The notes beneath the pieces are model-generated. The model ran no database searches. It had not been told where the DNA came from and saw only the letters and a list, made by a program, of their open reading frames with translations. A stretch of DNA of 64,000 nucleotides from Pseudotabrizicola sp051200875 (lineage in GTDB: Bacteria > Pseudomonadota > Alphaproteobacteria > Rhodobacterales > Rhodobacteraceae), in assembly GCF_051200875.1 (NCBI RefSeq), contig NZ_CP195191.1, forward strand, positions 1-64,000. Direction: 5' to 3'. Numbering within the stretch: position 1 is the first letter of the stretch; every line of letters starts with the position of its first letter. Below are positions 46,244-55,208 of the stretch, piece after piece. Made by a program: the position numbers and the translations under genes.

Positions 46244-46263
46244 CGGGTCAACAATAGGTCAAC
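46244..46263 (+). repeat. 20-bp end repeat, right copy (possible integrase arm site)
   Basis: Identical to 5623-5642, with the same two GGTCAAC heptamers. See the left copy for the argument. Confidence 0.5.
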
Positions 46264-46406
46264 CGGTCGACCTACCTCGTTCACGGTTTGGGCTACGGTC
46301 GCTTCCGTCGGTTGCGGTTGAGAGCGGCAAGGTAATCAAGCGAGATCAATGAGTTGGCGCGTAAGTGGTTGATATCTAACGGTCCGTTGTTCTCCTTTTG
46401 GTCCGC

Positions 46407-46454
46407 CTCATAACCTGAAGGCCGCAGGTTCAAATCCTGCCCCCGCAACCAAAA
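46407..46454 (+). repeat. attR: 48-bp partial tRNA-fMet repeat, right copy
   Basis: Exact copy of 5512-5559. The 5' half of the tRNA is absent, so this is a fragment and not a working tRNA gene. Confidence 0.92.
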
Positions 46455-46479
46455 ATAACACGCCAGATCAACGATATGC

Positions 46480-46504
46480 GCCCCGCCATCCAGCGGGGCT
46501 TTTT
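46480..46504 (+). terminator. Second copy of tRNA-fMet terminator
   Basis: GCCCCGC (46480-46486) and GCGGGGC (46493-46499) with TTTTT. Similarity to the left copy extends from about 46466 to 46505 with a few substitutions (for example CATCC in the loop against CAACC). Confidence 0.75.
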
Positions 46505-46569
46505 GCTGTCCAAGCACAAGTGTTATTGGCGGCCGCGGGCGGGCTACAAGGAGCGAGCGTTTGTGCGAG

Positions 46570-46605
46570 CAGGTCCAGGGCCTTGAAAAGAAGGGCCTGG
46601 ACCTG
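46570..46605. other. Long inverted repeat after the island
   Basis: CAGGTCCAGGGCCTT (46570-46584) and AAGGGCCTGGACCTG (46591-46605) form a 15-bp stem with one mismatch and a 6-base loop. No T-run follows on either strand. It could be a bidirectional terminator or stable RNA 3' structure between the island and the RTX gene. Confidence 0.4.
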
Positions 46606-46628
46606 CACCACCAGACTTTTCGCTTTGC

Positions 46629-46649
46629 CCGCGATGCCTGGCATCGCGG
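46629..46649 (-). terminator. Hairpin after the RTX gene
   Basis: CCGCGATGC (46629-46637) pairs with GCATCGCGG (46641-46649), 9 bp with a 3-base loop, 20 bases after the stop of the leftward RTX gene. No clear T-run. Confidence 0.45.
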
Positions 46650-46669
46650 CTTTCTGGGGTGATGGCGAA

Positions 46670-48055
46670 CTACAGGAAATAAATGTCGTCGATATAGAAT
46701 TCGTCTCCAGCGCCTGCCTCAACCGTGAACTGCTGGACATTCGAGGCATTGGTGAATTCGACCACGCCATCGGCGTTGAGGTCGGCCGCGGTTACGGTTA
46801 CCGAACCGATCGCATTGCCCGAGGCATCAGCGAATGTGAAAATCACCACTTCTCCTTCGTCCAGCCCGATGATGGTCATCCCGCCCAGATCGAAGGCTTC
46901 TCCCGTCGCATGGGTGATGTTCATCTCATGCGTGGTGCCATTGGCCTCGGTCCAGACACGAAACTCGTCATCGCCATCGCTGTCATAGTCAAAGTCGCCG
47001 CCGGCCGCGACATCGCGGACTTCGAACCAACCGGTGGCACTGGACAACTGACTGACGATATAGCTACCATCCGGCCCGTCGTAATAGTAATTGTAGCCAA
47101 GCCAGGCCTCGCTCAGTGGACTGAGAGCCGGGGTCATCGTCTCAAAGTCGATATCGCCAACCGGTGGCGGATAGCTGACGGCAAAAGTCACGTCGCCATA
47201 TTCGGTAGAGCTGCCGTTCGACGCCTCGTACCAGAATGAAATCGCTGGGGTTTCCCCTGGGTTCATGTCATAAACGCCGTTCGGATCCCACGTCATCGTC
47301 CCATCGGCTGTGACGGTCAGGATCGACCCATCAAGGAGAAGCACTCCATTTGCATAATCCTCGAACGCGAGTGTTTCGTCGATAAGATTTGTGTCCCAAT
47401 GGCCATCGCCATCCAGATCAAGCTGAATGTCGGTAATGGCCGTGACCGTCAGACCTTCGCCAAGGTTTCCACCTTCGAGATAGTCGTTCTCTAGAACATT
47501 GATGGTCACTGTAGAGTCGTAGGGAACGAAGGTGAAATCGCCTTGCGTGGTGATCGCCCCGGGCGGAGGAATGACTACCACCGTTACGCTGGAAACGTTG
47601 GTGATATAATCGACATCGCCAGAGCCGTCGTTTTTCGTGACTTCGTAGCCGACGATTTCCTCGGTCACTTTCTTGCCGCGGGTGACGGTCGCGGTGATTG
47701 CTGTGATGGTGTAGTCAGACAGGTTTTCTGCGTAATAGATGACGGCATTGACGCCAGCCCCGCCGTCGATGGTGTCGCTGCCAGCGCTGCCGATAAAGAG
47801 ATCCCCTCCGTCGCCGCCATTCAGAATGTCGTCACCGTCGCCGCCGTCGATTGTGTCATTTCCAGCGCCGCCTTCGATCGAGTCGTTGCCGCCAGAGCCA
47901 AGTAGTTCATCGTCTCCGCCAAGACCCCAGATGATTTCATCCGCACCCGTGCCCGCAAGGAAATCTGCGAGATCGGTTCCGACCACGGCGCCCTCGGGTG
48001 GCGGCGGAGATGTGGTTTTTCCGTTTCCTCCACCGGCTCCATCAAGTTTTGGCAT
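46670..48055 (-). CDS. RTX/hemolysin-type calcium-binding secreted protein
   Basis: A 461-aa protein. Residues ~25-100 contain about seven glycine- and aspartate-rich nonapeptides (GGDDELLGSGGND, GGAGNDTIDGGDGDD), which bind calcium and fold into a beta-roll. The rest is beta-rich with several domains containing YDSTVTINVLENDYL (a cadherin/VCBS-like NVLxND block) and an acidic C-terminus (ADLNADGVVEF). There is no N-terminal Sec signal; RTX proteins usually leave by a type I secretion system with a C-terminal signal, and no secretion genes are adjacent. The ATG at 48055 follows GGAGG. It is ordinary chromosome flanking the island. Confidence 0.8.
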   Translation of the reverse strand: MPKLDGAGGGNGKTTSPPPPEGAVVGTDLADFLAGTGADEIIWGLGGDDELLGSGGNDSIEGGAGNDTIDGGDGDDILNGGDGGDLFIGSAGSDTIDGGAGVNAVIYYAENLSDYTITAITATVTRGKKVTEEIVGYEVTKNDGSGDVDYITNVSSVTVVVIPPPGAITTQGDFTFVPYDSTVTINVLENDYLEGGNLGEGLTVTAITDIQLDLDGDGHWDTNLIDETLAFEDYANGVLLLDGSILTVTADGTMTWDPNGVYDMNPGETPAISFWYEASNGSSTEYGDVTFAVSYPPPVGDIDFETMTPALSPLSEAWLGYNYYYDGPDGSYIVSQLSSATGWFEVRDVAAGGDFDYDSDGDDEFRVWTEANGTTHEMNITHATGEAFDLGGMTIIGLDEGEVVIFTFADASGNAIGSVTVTAADLNADGVVEFTNASNVQQFTVEAGAGDEFYIDDIYFL

Positions 48056-48456
48056 AGCGTTCCTCCAGCTACTTGGCCCCGCTCCCAGACAAATGTCAGG
48101 GAAATCGTGGCACAAGCTGTTCAGAAAATTACCTTTTATTTTCCCATTGTTGACGAAGTGAAGCCAAAGCAGTGCGGCACCAGTGCATTGTTCGGCAATA
48201 TGCGGGCGCGATGGGGCTGCGGGCCGTCGACGGCGTCACCGCTGCGCCGCAAATCTTGTGTCTCTCGCCAAAGTTGCGACTCGATTCGGCTTTTCCACTC
48301 TGGCTGACTGTCACATCAGTGGGGCAACCGTGCTGCCCTAGACGACAGTGTTGAAGCCCGTCAAAGGCCCTACTGCTTATTGCCGCAGAATGAAGAACCG
48401 GTTGCCGCGCTCATTTCTTGCACCCTGACAGCGGGTGCAGTGGGCGGGCAACGGGA
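48056..48456. other. 401-base intergenic region
   Basis: It contains the promoter region of the RTX gene (GGAGG at 48062-48066 on the - strand) and a small hairpin TGCACCC/GGGTGCA (48419-48425 with 48433-48439) that may terminate the dipeptidase operon. No gene is supported. Confidence 0.5.
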
Positions 48457-49515
48457 TCATGCGGCAATGGTGCGGTCCAGCAGAGAGAACCAGTTTTCAT
48501 GGCAAAGTTTGTTCAACAATGCGTCGTCAAAACCATTGGCTCGCATGGCATCGACCAAGCGCTGCAATCCGGCCACATCGCCCAGCACTTCTGGGATCTC
48601 GGCCCCATCAAAATCAGAGCCGAGACCGACGTGATCTTCCCCCAGTGACGAAATCAGATGATCCAGATGGCGCAGCATCGGGTCCCAACCGCAGGTCGCA
48701 TCCTTGCGCCCGTCTGCGTTCAAAAAGCCGACCGCATAGTTCAAACCCACCATCCCCCCGGTATCGCGGATCATGTGCAATTGTCGGTCGGTCAGGTTTC
48801 GCGAAGACGGGCAAAGCGCATGGGCGTTTGAATGCGTGGCGACCAGCGGGGCAGTCGACAGGGACGCAACATCGTTGAATCCGGCTTCGTTCATATGGCT
48901 CAGGTCAATCATGATCTGAAGCTGATTGCATTCTTTGATAAGCCGCTTTCCGGCGTCTGTCAGGCCCGGCCCTGTGTCTGGCGAGTGCGGGTAGGCAAAG
49001 GGAACGCCGTGGCCGAAAATGGTTGGCCTGCTCCAGACCGGGCCGAGCGAGCGCAAACCCATCGCATGGAAGGCGTGAAGGTTGTCCAGCCCCTCGTCAA
49101 TAGCCTCGGCCCCCTCCATATGCATGATGCCCGAGATCACACCTTTGGAAAGGCAGTCCCGGACTTCCGACGCGCGGCGGCATATCTTGAACTGGCCCTC
49201 CGAACTCCGCTCCATCCACAATAACAATGCGGCCTCGGTAAATCCGGTTCCAAGGCCCTCAGTGACGGAAATCAAATCCGGCAGGGGAAGTTTGTAGGGG
49301 GGTGTCTGCATTGCAGCCATGTATGAGGCTGAATCATGGGCAACGGGCGAGGGCACATAGATCGCGAAAAAACCACCCGCAAAGCCGCCTTGCTTCATAC
49401 GCGGCAGATCAAGATGTCCCTTTCCTTCGCCGGTCAGCCAGATCGCCTCTCGGTTCTCAGGTGCCAGCAGCAACCGCAGAAGAATGTCATTGTGGCCATC
49501 GAACACGGGTATCAT
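48457..49515 (-). CDS. Membrane dipeptidase family M19 (zinc peptidase)
   Basis: A 352-aa metallopeptidase. Expected zinc ligands are visible: DGHND near residue 6-10 (H8, D10), the glutamate of MEGAEAI (~132), the histidines of DLSHMN and THSNAH (~205-230), and GSDFDG near 300. It hydrolyses dipeptides including those with D-residues in some members. It lies 77 bases after the ABC transporter gene oppF in the same direction and probably handles imported peptides. There is no signal peptide, so it is cytoplasmic. Confidence 0.9.
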   Translation of the reverse strand: MIPVFDGHNDILLRLLLAPENREAIWLTGEGKGHLDLPRMKQGGFAGGFFAIYVPSPVAHDSASYMAAMQTPPYKLPLPDLISVTEGLGTGFTEAALLLWMERSSEGQFKICRRASEVRDCLSKGVISGIMHMEGAEAIDEGLDNLHAFHAMGLRSLGPVWSRPTIFGHGVPFAYPHSPDTGPGLTDAGKRLIKECNQLQIMIDLSHMNEAGFNDVASLSTAPLVATHSNAHALCPSSRNLTDRQLHMIRDTGGMVGLNYAVGFLNADGRKDATCGWDPMLRHLDHLISSLGEDHVGLGSDFDGAEIPEVLGDVAGLQRLVDAMRANGFDDALLNKLCHENWFSLLDRTIAA

Positions 49516-49592
49516 TCGTTGATCTTTCCAATTGGAAGTGGTGCATCAGGGCAAGGCGCCGGAAAAGCCTGCGCCAAAGGCATTGTCATCGT

Positions 49593-50351
49593 TCACCCTA
49601 GCATTCGGTCGGCAGAGGCGTTGAACAGACTGCGGGCATAATCCGTTTTCATGTTGGCGGCAGCGAGGTCGATGCGCGACAATTCCTCGACAGATTTTCC
49701 ATGTTGCATGACCAGAATGCGGTCGCACATATGGTCAATCACCGCCAGATCGTGACTGACCATCAGAAAGGTCAGGTCGCGTTCGGCCCGAAGACGTGAC
49801 AACAGGTTCAAGACCTCTGCCTGCACAGACGCATCAAGCGCGCTGGTCGGTTCGTCCAACAAAAGGATTTTCGGTTCCAGCATCAATGCGCGCGCAATGG
49901 CGACGCGCTGGCGCTGACCACCAGAAAGTTGGTGCGGGTAACGAAATCGGAAATTCGCGGGAAGACCGACATCTTCCAAGGCGCGCTTTACCTTGGCGTC
50001 TGAGCCCGACAGGCCATGAATTGCCAGCGGTTCCGAAAGTGTCCGGTCGATGGTGTGGCGCGGATGCAAACTGGCGTAGGGGTCTTGGAAAACCATCTGC
50101 ACTTGCGCAGAAAAAGCCTTGCCCCTTGGCGTTGGCACAGGGATGCCACCGATCCGGATCTCGCCACCCGACACCGGCGCAAGGCCGCAGATCGCCCGCA
50201 GGATGGTGGATTTGCCAGAGCCGCTTTCGCCCACAAGGCCATAACTTTCGCTGGCCTTCACAGACAGGCTGACATTTTCCACCGCGCGGACGGTGCGCCC
50301 CTTGGTGTTGAACGTAACCGACAGGTTTTCAATTTCGATCAGGTCAGTCAT
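49593..50351 (-). CDS. Peptide ABC transporter ATPase, OppF/DppF type
   Basis: A 252-aa ATPase with Walker A GESGSGKSTIL (~40), signature LSGGQRQRVAIARAL (~140), Walker B LLLDEPTSALD and the H-loop SHD. It starts eight bases before the stop of the previous ATPase gene. It is the last component of the SBP-permease-permease-ATPase-ATPase cluster at 49593-54783. Confidence 0.9.
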   Translation of the reverse strand: MTDLIEIENLSVTFNTKGRTVRAVENVSLSVKASESYGLVGESGSGKSTILRAICGLAPVSGGEIRIGGIPVPTPRGKAFSAQVQMVFQDPYASLHPRHTIDRTLSEPLAIHGLSGSDAKVKRALEDVGLPANFRFRYPHQLSGGQRQRVAIARALMLEPKILLLDEPTSALDASVQAEVLNLLSRLRAERDLTFLMVSHDLAVIDHMCDRILVMQHGKSVEELSRIDLAAANMKTDYARSLFNASADRMLG

Positions 50352-51177
50352 TGGCCCAATCCCCCGTTCGGTCCAATCCGGGCAGGGGGTCGCGTGACCC
50401 TCCGATCCGAGGCAGACAATTCAACAGGCCGCGTGTGTAGGGATGCTTGGCCTGCATCAGGTCGCGCGCGGCCAGTTCCTCGACCACACGGCCCTTGTAC
50501 ATGACCAGCACACGGTCGCAAAAGCGGGCGACCAGACGCAGATCGTGACTGATGAAAATCAGCCCCATCCCGCGCTCGCGGACGAGTTTGTCCAAAATGG
50601 CAAGAACCTCTGCCTGAACGGTCACGTCCAATGCACTGGTGGGTTCATCCGCGATCAGAAGGTCAGGTTCCGGGATCAGCATCATCGCGATCATCACGCG
50701 CTGTCCCATGCCGCCCGACAACTCGTGCGGATAGGCCTCCATCACGCGTTCCGGATCCCGGATTTGAACGGCCTCCAGCGCGGCCAAGGCTTTCTTTCGG
50801 GCCTCGGCATTGCCCAAGCGGTCGCGGCGCCGCAGCCCTTCGGTAAGTTGGTCTCCGACTTTCATGACCGGGTTCAGCGAATACTTGGGATCTTGCATCA
50901 CCATTGCGATCCTCGGCCCCCGCAGTGCACGCATTTCGCGCTCGCTGGCGGCCATCAGGTCGCGGCCATCGAACATCATCCTGTCTGCCGATATTCGCCC
51001 CGGAGGGCGGATAAGCCGCAAAACGGCCCGCCCCGTCATGGTCTTGCCCGAACCGCTTTCTCCGACGATGCCAAGGCGTTCGCGGTCCAGTTTGAAAGAC
51101 ACGCCGCGCACAGCCTGAACCGGCCCGGTTTCGGTATCAAACGTCACTCGCAGATTTTCAATCTCCAGAAGGCTCAT
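50344..51177 (-). CDS. Peptide ABC transporter ATPase, OppD/DppD type
   Basis: A 277-aa ATPase with Walker A GESGSGKTMTGRAVL (~39), signature LSGGMGQRVMIAMML (~152) and Walker B LLIADEPTSALD. The C-terminus (KHPYTRGLLNCLPRIGG) is the OppD-type tail. It overlaps dppC by ATGA at 51174-51177. Confidence 0.92.
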   Translation of the reverse strand: MSLLEIENLRVTFDTETGPVQAVRGVSFKLDRERLGIVGESGSGKTMTGRAVLRLIRPPGRISADRMMFDGRDLMAASEREMRALRGPRIAMVMQDPKYSLNPVMKVGDQLTEGLRRRDRLGNAEARKKALAALEAVQIRDPERVMEAYPHELSGGMGQRVMIAMMLIPEPDLLIADEPTSALDVTVQAEVLAILDKLVRERGMGLIFISHDLRLVARFCDRVLVMYKGRVVEELAARDLMQAKHPYTRGLLNCLPRIGGSRDPLPGLDRTGDWAND

Positions 51178-52079
51178 CGAGAAGCGCTCCTTGGATCAAG
51201 AACATCGCGCAGGCCGTCGCCCAAGAGATTGAAGCCAAGCGAGACGACAAAGATGGCAAGGCCCGGCATTGTGGCAACCCACCATTGTTCGAACAGGAAT
51301 TTGCGGCCGGAACTGATCATCAGCCCCCATTCCGGCAAAGGCGGCTGTACCCCAAGCCCCAGAAAGCCAAGTCCGGCGGCGATCAGGATGACCCCGGCCA
51401 TATCCAAGGTCACCCGAATGATGACCGAAGGCAGGCACATCGGCACCACATGCCCCCAGATGATCCGGCCCGCGCCCGCGCCTTGCAGGCGGACGGCGGC
51501 GATATAGTCCGAATTTCTGACCGTCAGAGTTTCAGCCCGTGCCACGCGGGCATAGGGGGGCCACGCTGTCAGCGCGATGGCCAGAACGGCATTGATGATG
51601 CCGGGACCTAGAACCGCGACCAGTGCCAGGGCGAGGATCAGACGTGGAAAGGCAAGGAAGATATCCGTGATCCGCATCAAGACCTCGTCGACCCAACCCC
51701 CGAAGTAGCCGGCCACGGTGCCGATCAGCAGCCCAAGGATCGGAGCGGTCAAGGCAACCAGCGCAACGATGTAAAGAGTGATCCGCGCACCAAAGACGAT
51801 CCGGCTCCAGATGTCCCGGCCAAAATCGTCCGTTCCCAGAAAATGACCGGGTGTCAGCGGCGGCAAAAGGCGCTGCGACAGGTTTTGGACATAAGGATCA
51901 TGCGTGGCAAAGAACGGCGCAAAGGCGGCCAGCGTCAACAGGATCACGACGATGAAAAGCCCCGATATGGCCAGTGGATTGCGGCGCAAACGCAACCATG
52001 CCAGCCACATTTGTCCAAGCTTGGCCTGACGGCGAGAGGAGGGGTTCGGGTCGGTCAGATACTCGGTCAGCGTGCTCAT
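51174..52079 (-). CDS. Peptide ABC transporter permease, DppC/OppC type
   Basis: A 301-aa inner-membrane protein starting MSTLTEYLTDP, with the DppC-type N-terminal helix, the GTDDFGRDIWSRI block and the EAA-like loop SDYIAAVRLQGAGAGRIIWGHVVP. About six membrane segments are evident. The ATG at 52079 overlaps the dppB stop by four bases; an upstream start is not supported. Confidence 0.92.
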   Translation of the reverse strand: MSTLTEYLTDPNPSSRRQAKLGQMWLAWLRLRRNPLAISGLFIVVILLTLAAFAPFFATHDPYVQNLSQRLLPPLTPGHFLGTDDFGRDIWSRIVFGARITLYIVALVALTAPILGLLIGTVAGYFGGWVDEVLMRITDIFLAFPRLILALALVAVLGPGIINAVLAIALTAWPPYARVARAETLTVRNSDYIAAVRLQGAGAGRIIWGHVVPMCLPSVIIRVTLDMAGVILIAAGLGFLGLGVQPPLPEWGLMISSGRKFLFEQWWVATMPGLAIFVVSLGFNLLGDGLRDVLDPRSASR

Positions 52080-53137
52080 CCGCGTGCCCTCGGGTCGACC
52101 AAACGGTAAAGGATGTCGGACAGCATGTTCAGCGTCACAAAGACCACGCCGACAACGATCGTGCCACCCAGAACGGCGGGCATGTCGGCAGTGAACAGCG
52201 CATCGGTGATATAGCTTCCCAGTCCCGGCCACGCGAAGATGGTTTCAGTCAGAACAGCGCCTTCCAGAAGATAGGCATAGCTCAGCGCGATCACGGTGAT
52301 CAGCGGCACCAGGACGTTGCGCATGGCATGGACCCATATCACCCGCCATTCCGGCATGCCTTTGACGCGGGCAGTGGTGATATATTCTTGGCCCAACTCG
52401 TTCATCATGAAGCTGCGCGTCATCCGGCTGATATAGGCCATTGAGACATAGCCCAAGATCCCCGCAGGCAGCACGATATGGGACAGGGCATTGGCAAACA
52501 CATCCCAAGCACCGTTCAAGGCGGTGTCGATCAGGATTGCGCCGGTGTATTGGGTCAGCGTGAATTCCATCATCATCTCATAGGCGGGGTCCAAACGGCC
52601 GGGGCCGCCCACCCAGCCAAGATGGCCGTAAAAGACCAAAAGCCCGATCAGGCCCAGCCAGAACACCGGCATCGAATAGCCCATCAGACCAACGATCCTT
52701 ACGATCTGGTCGGCAAAACTGCCGGGGCGTGTTGCGGCCAAAACGCCAGCCGGCACCCCGAACAGCACACCAAACAGCGTGCCAAGCGTGGCAAGTTCAA
52801 GCGTTGCGGGGAAATAGCGGGCAATTTCAGACGAAATCGGTTCGCGCGTGCGGATCGACTGCCCCAAATCGCCTTGCAGCGCATCGGCGACATAGATGCC
52901 GAACTGCTTCCACAGCGGCTCATCCAATCCCAGCGCGTCGCGTGCGGTCTGATATTGCTCGGCAGTCGCGCGTTCGCCAACGATTGAAAGGACCGGGTCG
53001 ATAGGAACCACCCGTCCAATGAAAAAGGTAACCATCAGCAGGCCGATTAGGGTGATCAACAACGTGACCATGCCGCCTGCAAGCTGACGAAAGATACCGG
53101 AACGGTGCCCGGAGGACGTGTCGGGGAGTGATGCCAT
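52076..53137 (-). CDS. Peptide ABC transporter permease, DppB/OppB type
   Basis: A 353-aa inner-membrane protein with an N-terminal membrane segment (MVTLLITLIGLLMVTFFI), the periplasmic region VGERATAEQY and the C-terminal EAA loop EYITTARVKGMPEWRVIWVHAMRN. It overlaps dppC. The ribosome-binding site is weak. Confidence 0.9.
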   Translation of the reverse strand: MASLPDTSSGHRSGIFRQLAGGMVTLLITLIGLLMVTFFIGRVVPIDPVLSIVGERATAEQYQTARDALGLDEPLWKQFGIYVADALQGDLGQSIRTREPISSEIARYFPATLELATLGTLFGVLFGVPAGVLAATRPGSFADQIVRIVGLMGYSMPVFWLGLIGLLVFYGHLGWVGGPGRLDPAYEMMMEFTLTQYTGAILIDTALNGAWDVFANALSHIVLPAGILGYVSMAYISRMTRSFMMNELGQEYITTARVKGMPEWRVIWVHAMRNVLVPLITVIALSYAYLLEGAVLTETIFAWPGLGSYITDALFTADMPAVLGGTIVVGVVFVTLNMLSDILYRLVDPRARG

Positions 53138-53187
53138 TGAAATGGAGGTGCCGCCGCCCGCCGATCACAGCGCGCGGCGGCTGGTCC

Positions 53188-54783
53188 TTACTTTGTCACA
53201 AGCCAGTAAACGACCGAGTCGGTCGCGCCGCCGGTGTAGAAGTTCTGCACATTGTTGCGCAGACCGGTCTGGCTCTTTTGCTGGAACATCAGAACGAAGG
53301 CCGAGCTGTCACGATGCTTGCGCTGGATTTCTTCGTACATCGCCTTGCGCTTATCGCCGTCTTTTTCAACGACCGCTGCTTCGGTCATCGGGCCCAGCTC
53401 TGCCGGATCCCACGCGGTACGCCACGCAAGGAAGCCAGTTGCACCGGCCTCATCGCTGTTGTCAGGGTTCATGGCAAAGGTTGAGGCGTTGGTATGAGGG
53501 TCAGGATAGTCCGGGCCCCAGGTTTGCAGGGTGATGTCATGCTGACGTGCGCGATACTTGCCCAGCACGGTCTTGCCATCGCCCACGTCGAGCGTGACGT
53601 TGATGCCGATCTGGCCAAAGGTGTTCTGGATCGACTGGGCGATATCCATGCGTTCCTGATCATTGCGGACAGTCAGCCCCACTTCCAGCGGCAAGGTCAC
53701 ACCGGATTCGGCAAGAAGCGCTTTCGCCTTTTCGACGTCCAGGCTGTAGGGATTGTCGGTCAACGCCCCAAGGAAACCTTCGGGCAGGAAGGCCTGGTGC
53801 ACGCCCCACTGGCCCTTCAGGATCGTATCGGTCATGCCCTGATAATCGACAGCCCAACGCATCGCCTCAAGCACCTTGGGGTTCGCGAGTTCGGCCTTTT
53901 TCTGGTTCATGGCCAGGTAATAAACCTGCCCGCCGACGTCATCCTGAATGCGGACATCGGCATTTCCTGTCAGCCCGTCGACATCCGTCGGGGTCAGGCC
54001 ACGGGCCACGTCAATATCGCCCTTTTCCAACAGAAGACGCTGCGTCGCCGGTTCCGGGATGTGGCGCATGAAGATGTTTTTCAGCGTTGCATCCCCGCGC
54101 CAGTGACCCGAGCGCGCCTCAAGAATATAGCCTTCATTCGGCTTGTAGGACTTCAGGACATAGGCTCCTGTCCCGGCTGAATTGGACTTCAGCCATTCAT
54201 TGCCCATGTCGCCATTGGCTTCATTTGCCATCACGGTCGTCATGTCGACGATATTGGCGACGCCTGCGGTCAGGCAGTTATAGACGAAGGTTGGCGCATA
54301 AGCCTTGTCGGTTTTCAGGACCATCGTGTCACCCTCAACGGTGATCATCTGATCAACGTTTTCAGGGGTGAAACCGAACTGGGTCAGGATAAAGGCGGGA
54401 GTCTTGTTCAGCTTGACCACACGGCGCAAGGACCCTGCTGCATCTTCGGCGGTCAGCGGATTCCCGGACGAGAATGTCACGCCCGATTTGATCTTGAAAC
54501 GGTAGGTGACGCCGTCATCGTCGACAGACCAGCTTTCGGCCAAGCCGGGAACCAACTCGCCGGGTTTCAGCGGATCAAGCTCGACCAGAGTGTCATAGAG
54601 GTTGTTGTTCAGATCGACGCCCGAGAATTCAAAGGCTTCGTGCGGGTCGATCGACACAATGTCGTCAATCGCATCGGCAACCACCAATGTGTCTGCGGGT
54701 GTTGCAGCAAAAAGGGCAGCAGGCGCACTGCACGCCAAAAGGGCTGCCAAAGCAATTCTTGGCAATTGGGTCGTCATATTCAT
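53188..54783 (-). CDS. Extracellular solute-binding protein family 5 (peptide)
   Basis: A 531-aa periplasmic binding protein. A Sec signal peptide (basic start, LPRIALAALLACSAPAALFA) is cleaved about residue 27. The body has the family-5 pattern (SIDPHEAF, VELDPLKPGELVPGLAESW, LTAEDAAGSLRRVV). I chose the ATG at 54783 because a GGGAG lies at the right distance. It starts the leftward transporter operon that ends with the dipeptidase gene. Confidence 0.92.
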   Translation of the reverse strand: MNMTTQLPRIALAALLACSAPAALFAATPADTLVVADAIDDIVSIDPHEAFEFSGVDLNNNLYDTLVELDPLKPGELVPGLAESWSVDDDGVTYRFKIKSGVTFSSGNPLTAEDAAGSLRRVVKLNKTPAFILTQFGFTPENVDQMITVEGDTMVLKTDKAYAPTFVYNCLTAGVANIVDMTTVMANEANGDMGNEWLKSNSAGTGAYVLKSYKPNEGYILEARSGHWRGDATLKNIFMRHIPEPATQRLLLEKGDIDVARGLTPTDVDGLTGNADVRIQDDVGGQVYYLAMNQKKAELANPKVLEAMRWAVDYQGMTDTILKGQWGVHQAFLPEGFLGALTDNPYSLDVEKAKALLAESGVTLPLEVGLTVRNDQERMDIAQSIQNTFGQIGINVTLDVGDGKTVLGKYRARQHDITLQTWGPDYPDPHTNASTFAMNPDNSDEAGATGFLAWRTAWDPAELGPMTEAAVVEKDGDKRKAMYEEIQRKHRDSSAFVLMFQQKSQTGLRNNVQNFYTGGATDSVVYWLVTK

Positions 54784-54854
54784 CAAAGATACTCCCGGTT
54801 GTGTTGGAATTTTTGTGCAGCTTATCCCAGAACCGCGATCTGAAAAGAAAAAAG

Positions 54855-54870
54855 TTGATCACTTGGTCAA
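54855..54870. promoter_or_regulatory. Candidate operator upstream of peptide transporter operon
   Basis: TTGATCACTTGGTCAA is an inverted repeat (TTGATCA / TGGTCAA, 7-2-7 with one mismatch) 72 bases upstream of the binding-protein start. It resembles operators of GntR- or FNR-type regulators, but the FNR spacing does not fit exactly. Function is unproven. Confidence 0.35.
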
Positions 54871-55085
54871 GTTATGTGCGCAGACCAAAATGCGCACAAG
54901 AAACTTGCGTCTTGCCAGAGAAGCCGCCGATTTTGAGACGGTGATGTGTCACGTCATCTCAACCCCAGTCTCCCGGCGTGGCCGGGCCTTTGGGGCGGTC
55001 GCTTTAAGGAACAACTGACCCAAAGCCCCAAGCCCTGTGCATCTGTGCAAAAGCGGAAAGCCCGGTTCAAACCGCGACCCAAGAG

Positions 55086-55151
55086 CGGGGGGCTGTCTGC
55101 CCCCCTTCGGGATTTCGCAGGCGAAATCCCTGCCCCCCGAGGATATTTTGG
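55086..55151 (-). repeat. Rhodobacter-type intergenic palindromic repeat, probable hyp terminator
   Basis: Two stems: GGGGGGC (55087-55093) with GCCCCCC (55099-55105), and GGGATTTCGC (55109-55118) with GCGAAATCCC (55121-55130). A CCCCCGAGGATATTTTGG tail follows. Elements with this tail are common between genes in Rhodobacter relatives. It lies just downstream of the leftward hypE stop and likely terminates the hyp operon. Confidence 0.6.
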
Positions 55152-55208
55152 GACAGAAAAGGAAGAGAGGCGCTTTCCTTTTGCCGACCCGACCCTTCAC
55201 CCCGAAGG

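Larger units (their letters stand above)
54784..55208. other. 425-base intergenic region (promoter, repeat)
   Basis: Holds the promoter of the transporter operon and, nearer hypE, a GC-rich repeat element. No gene is supported; several short open frames here are not convincing. Confidence 0.5.

Noticed and set aside
46293..46517. Open frame on - strand across the right tRNA fragment
   Set aside because: The peptide (…GQDLNLRPSGYEAD…) is the well-known false translation of the antisense of a tRNA 3' end.
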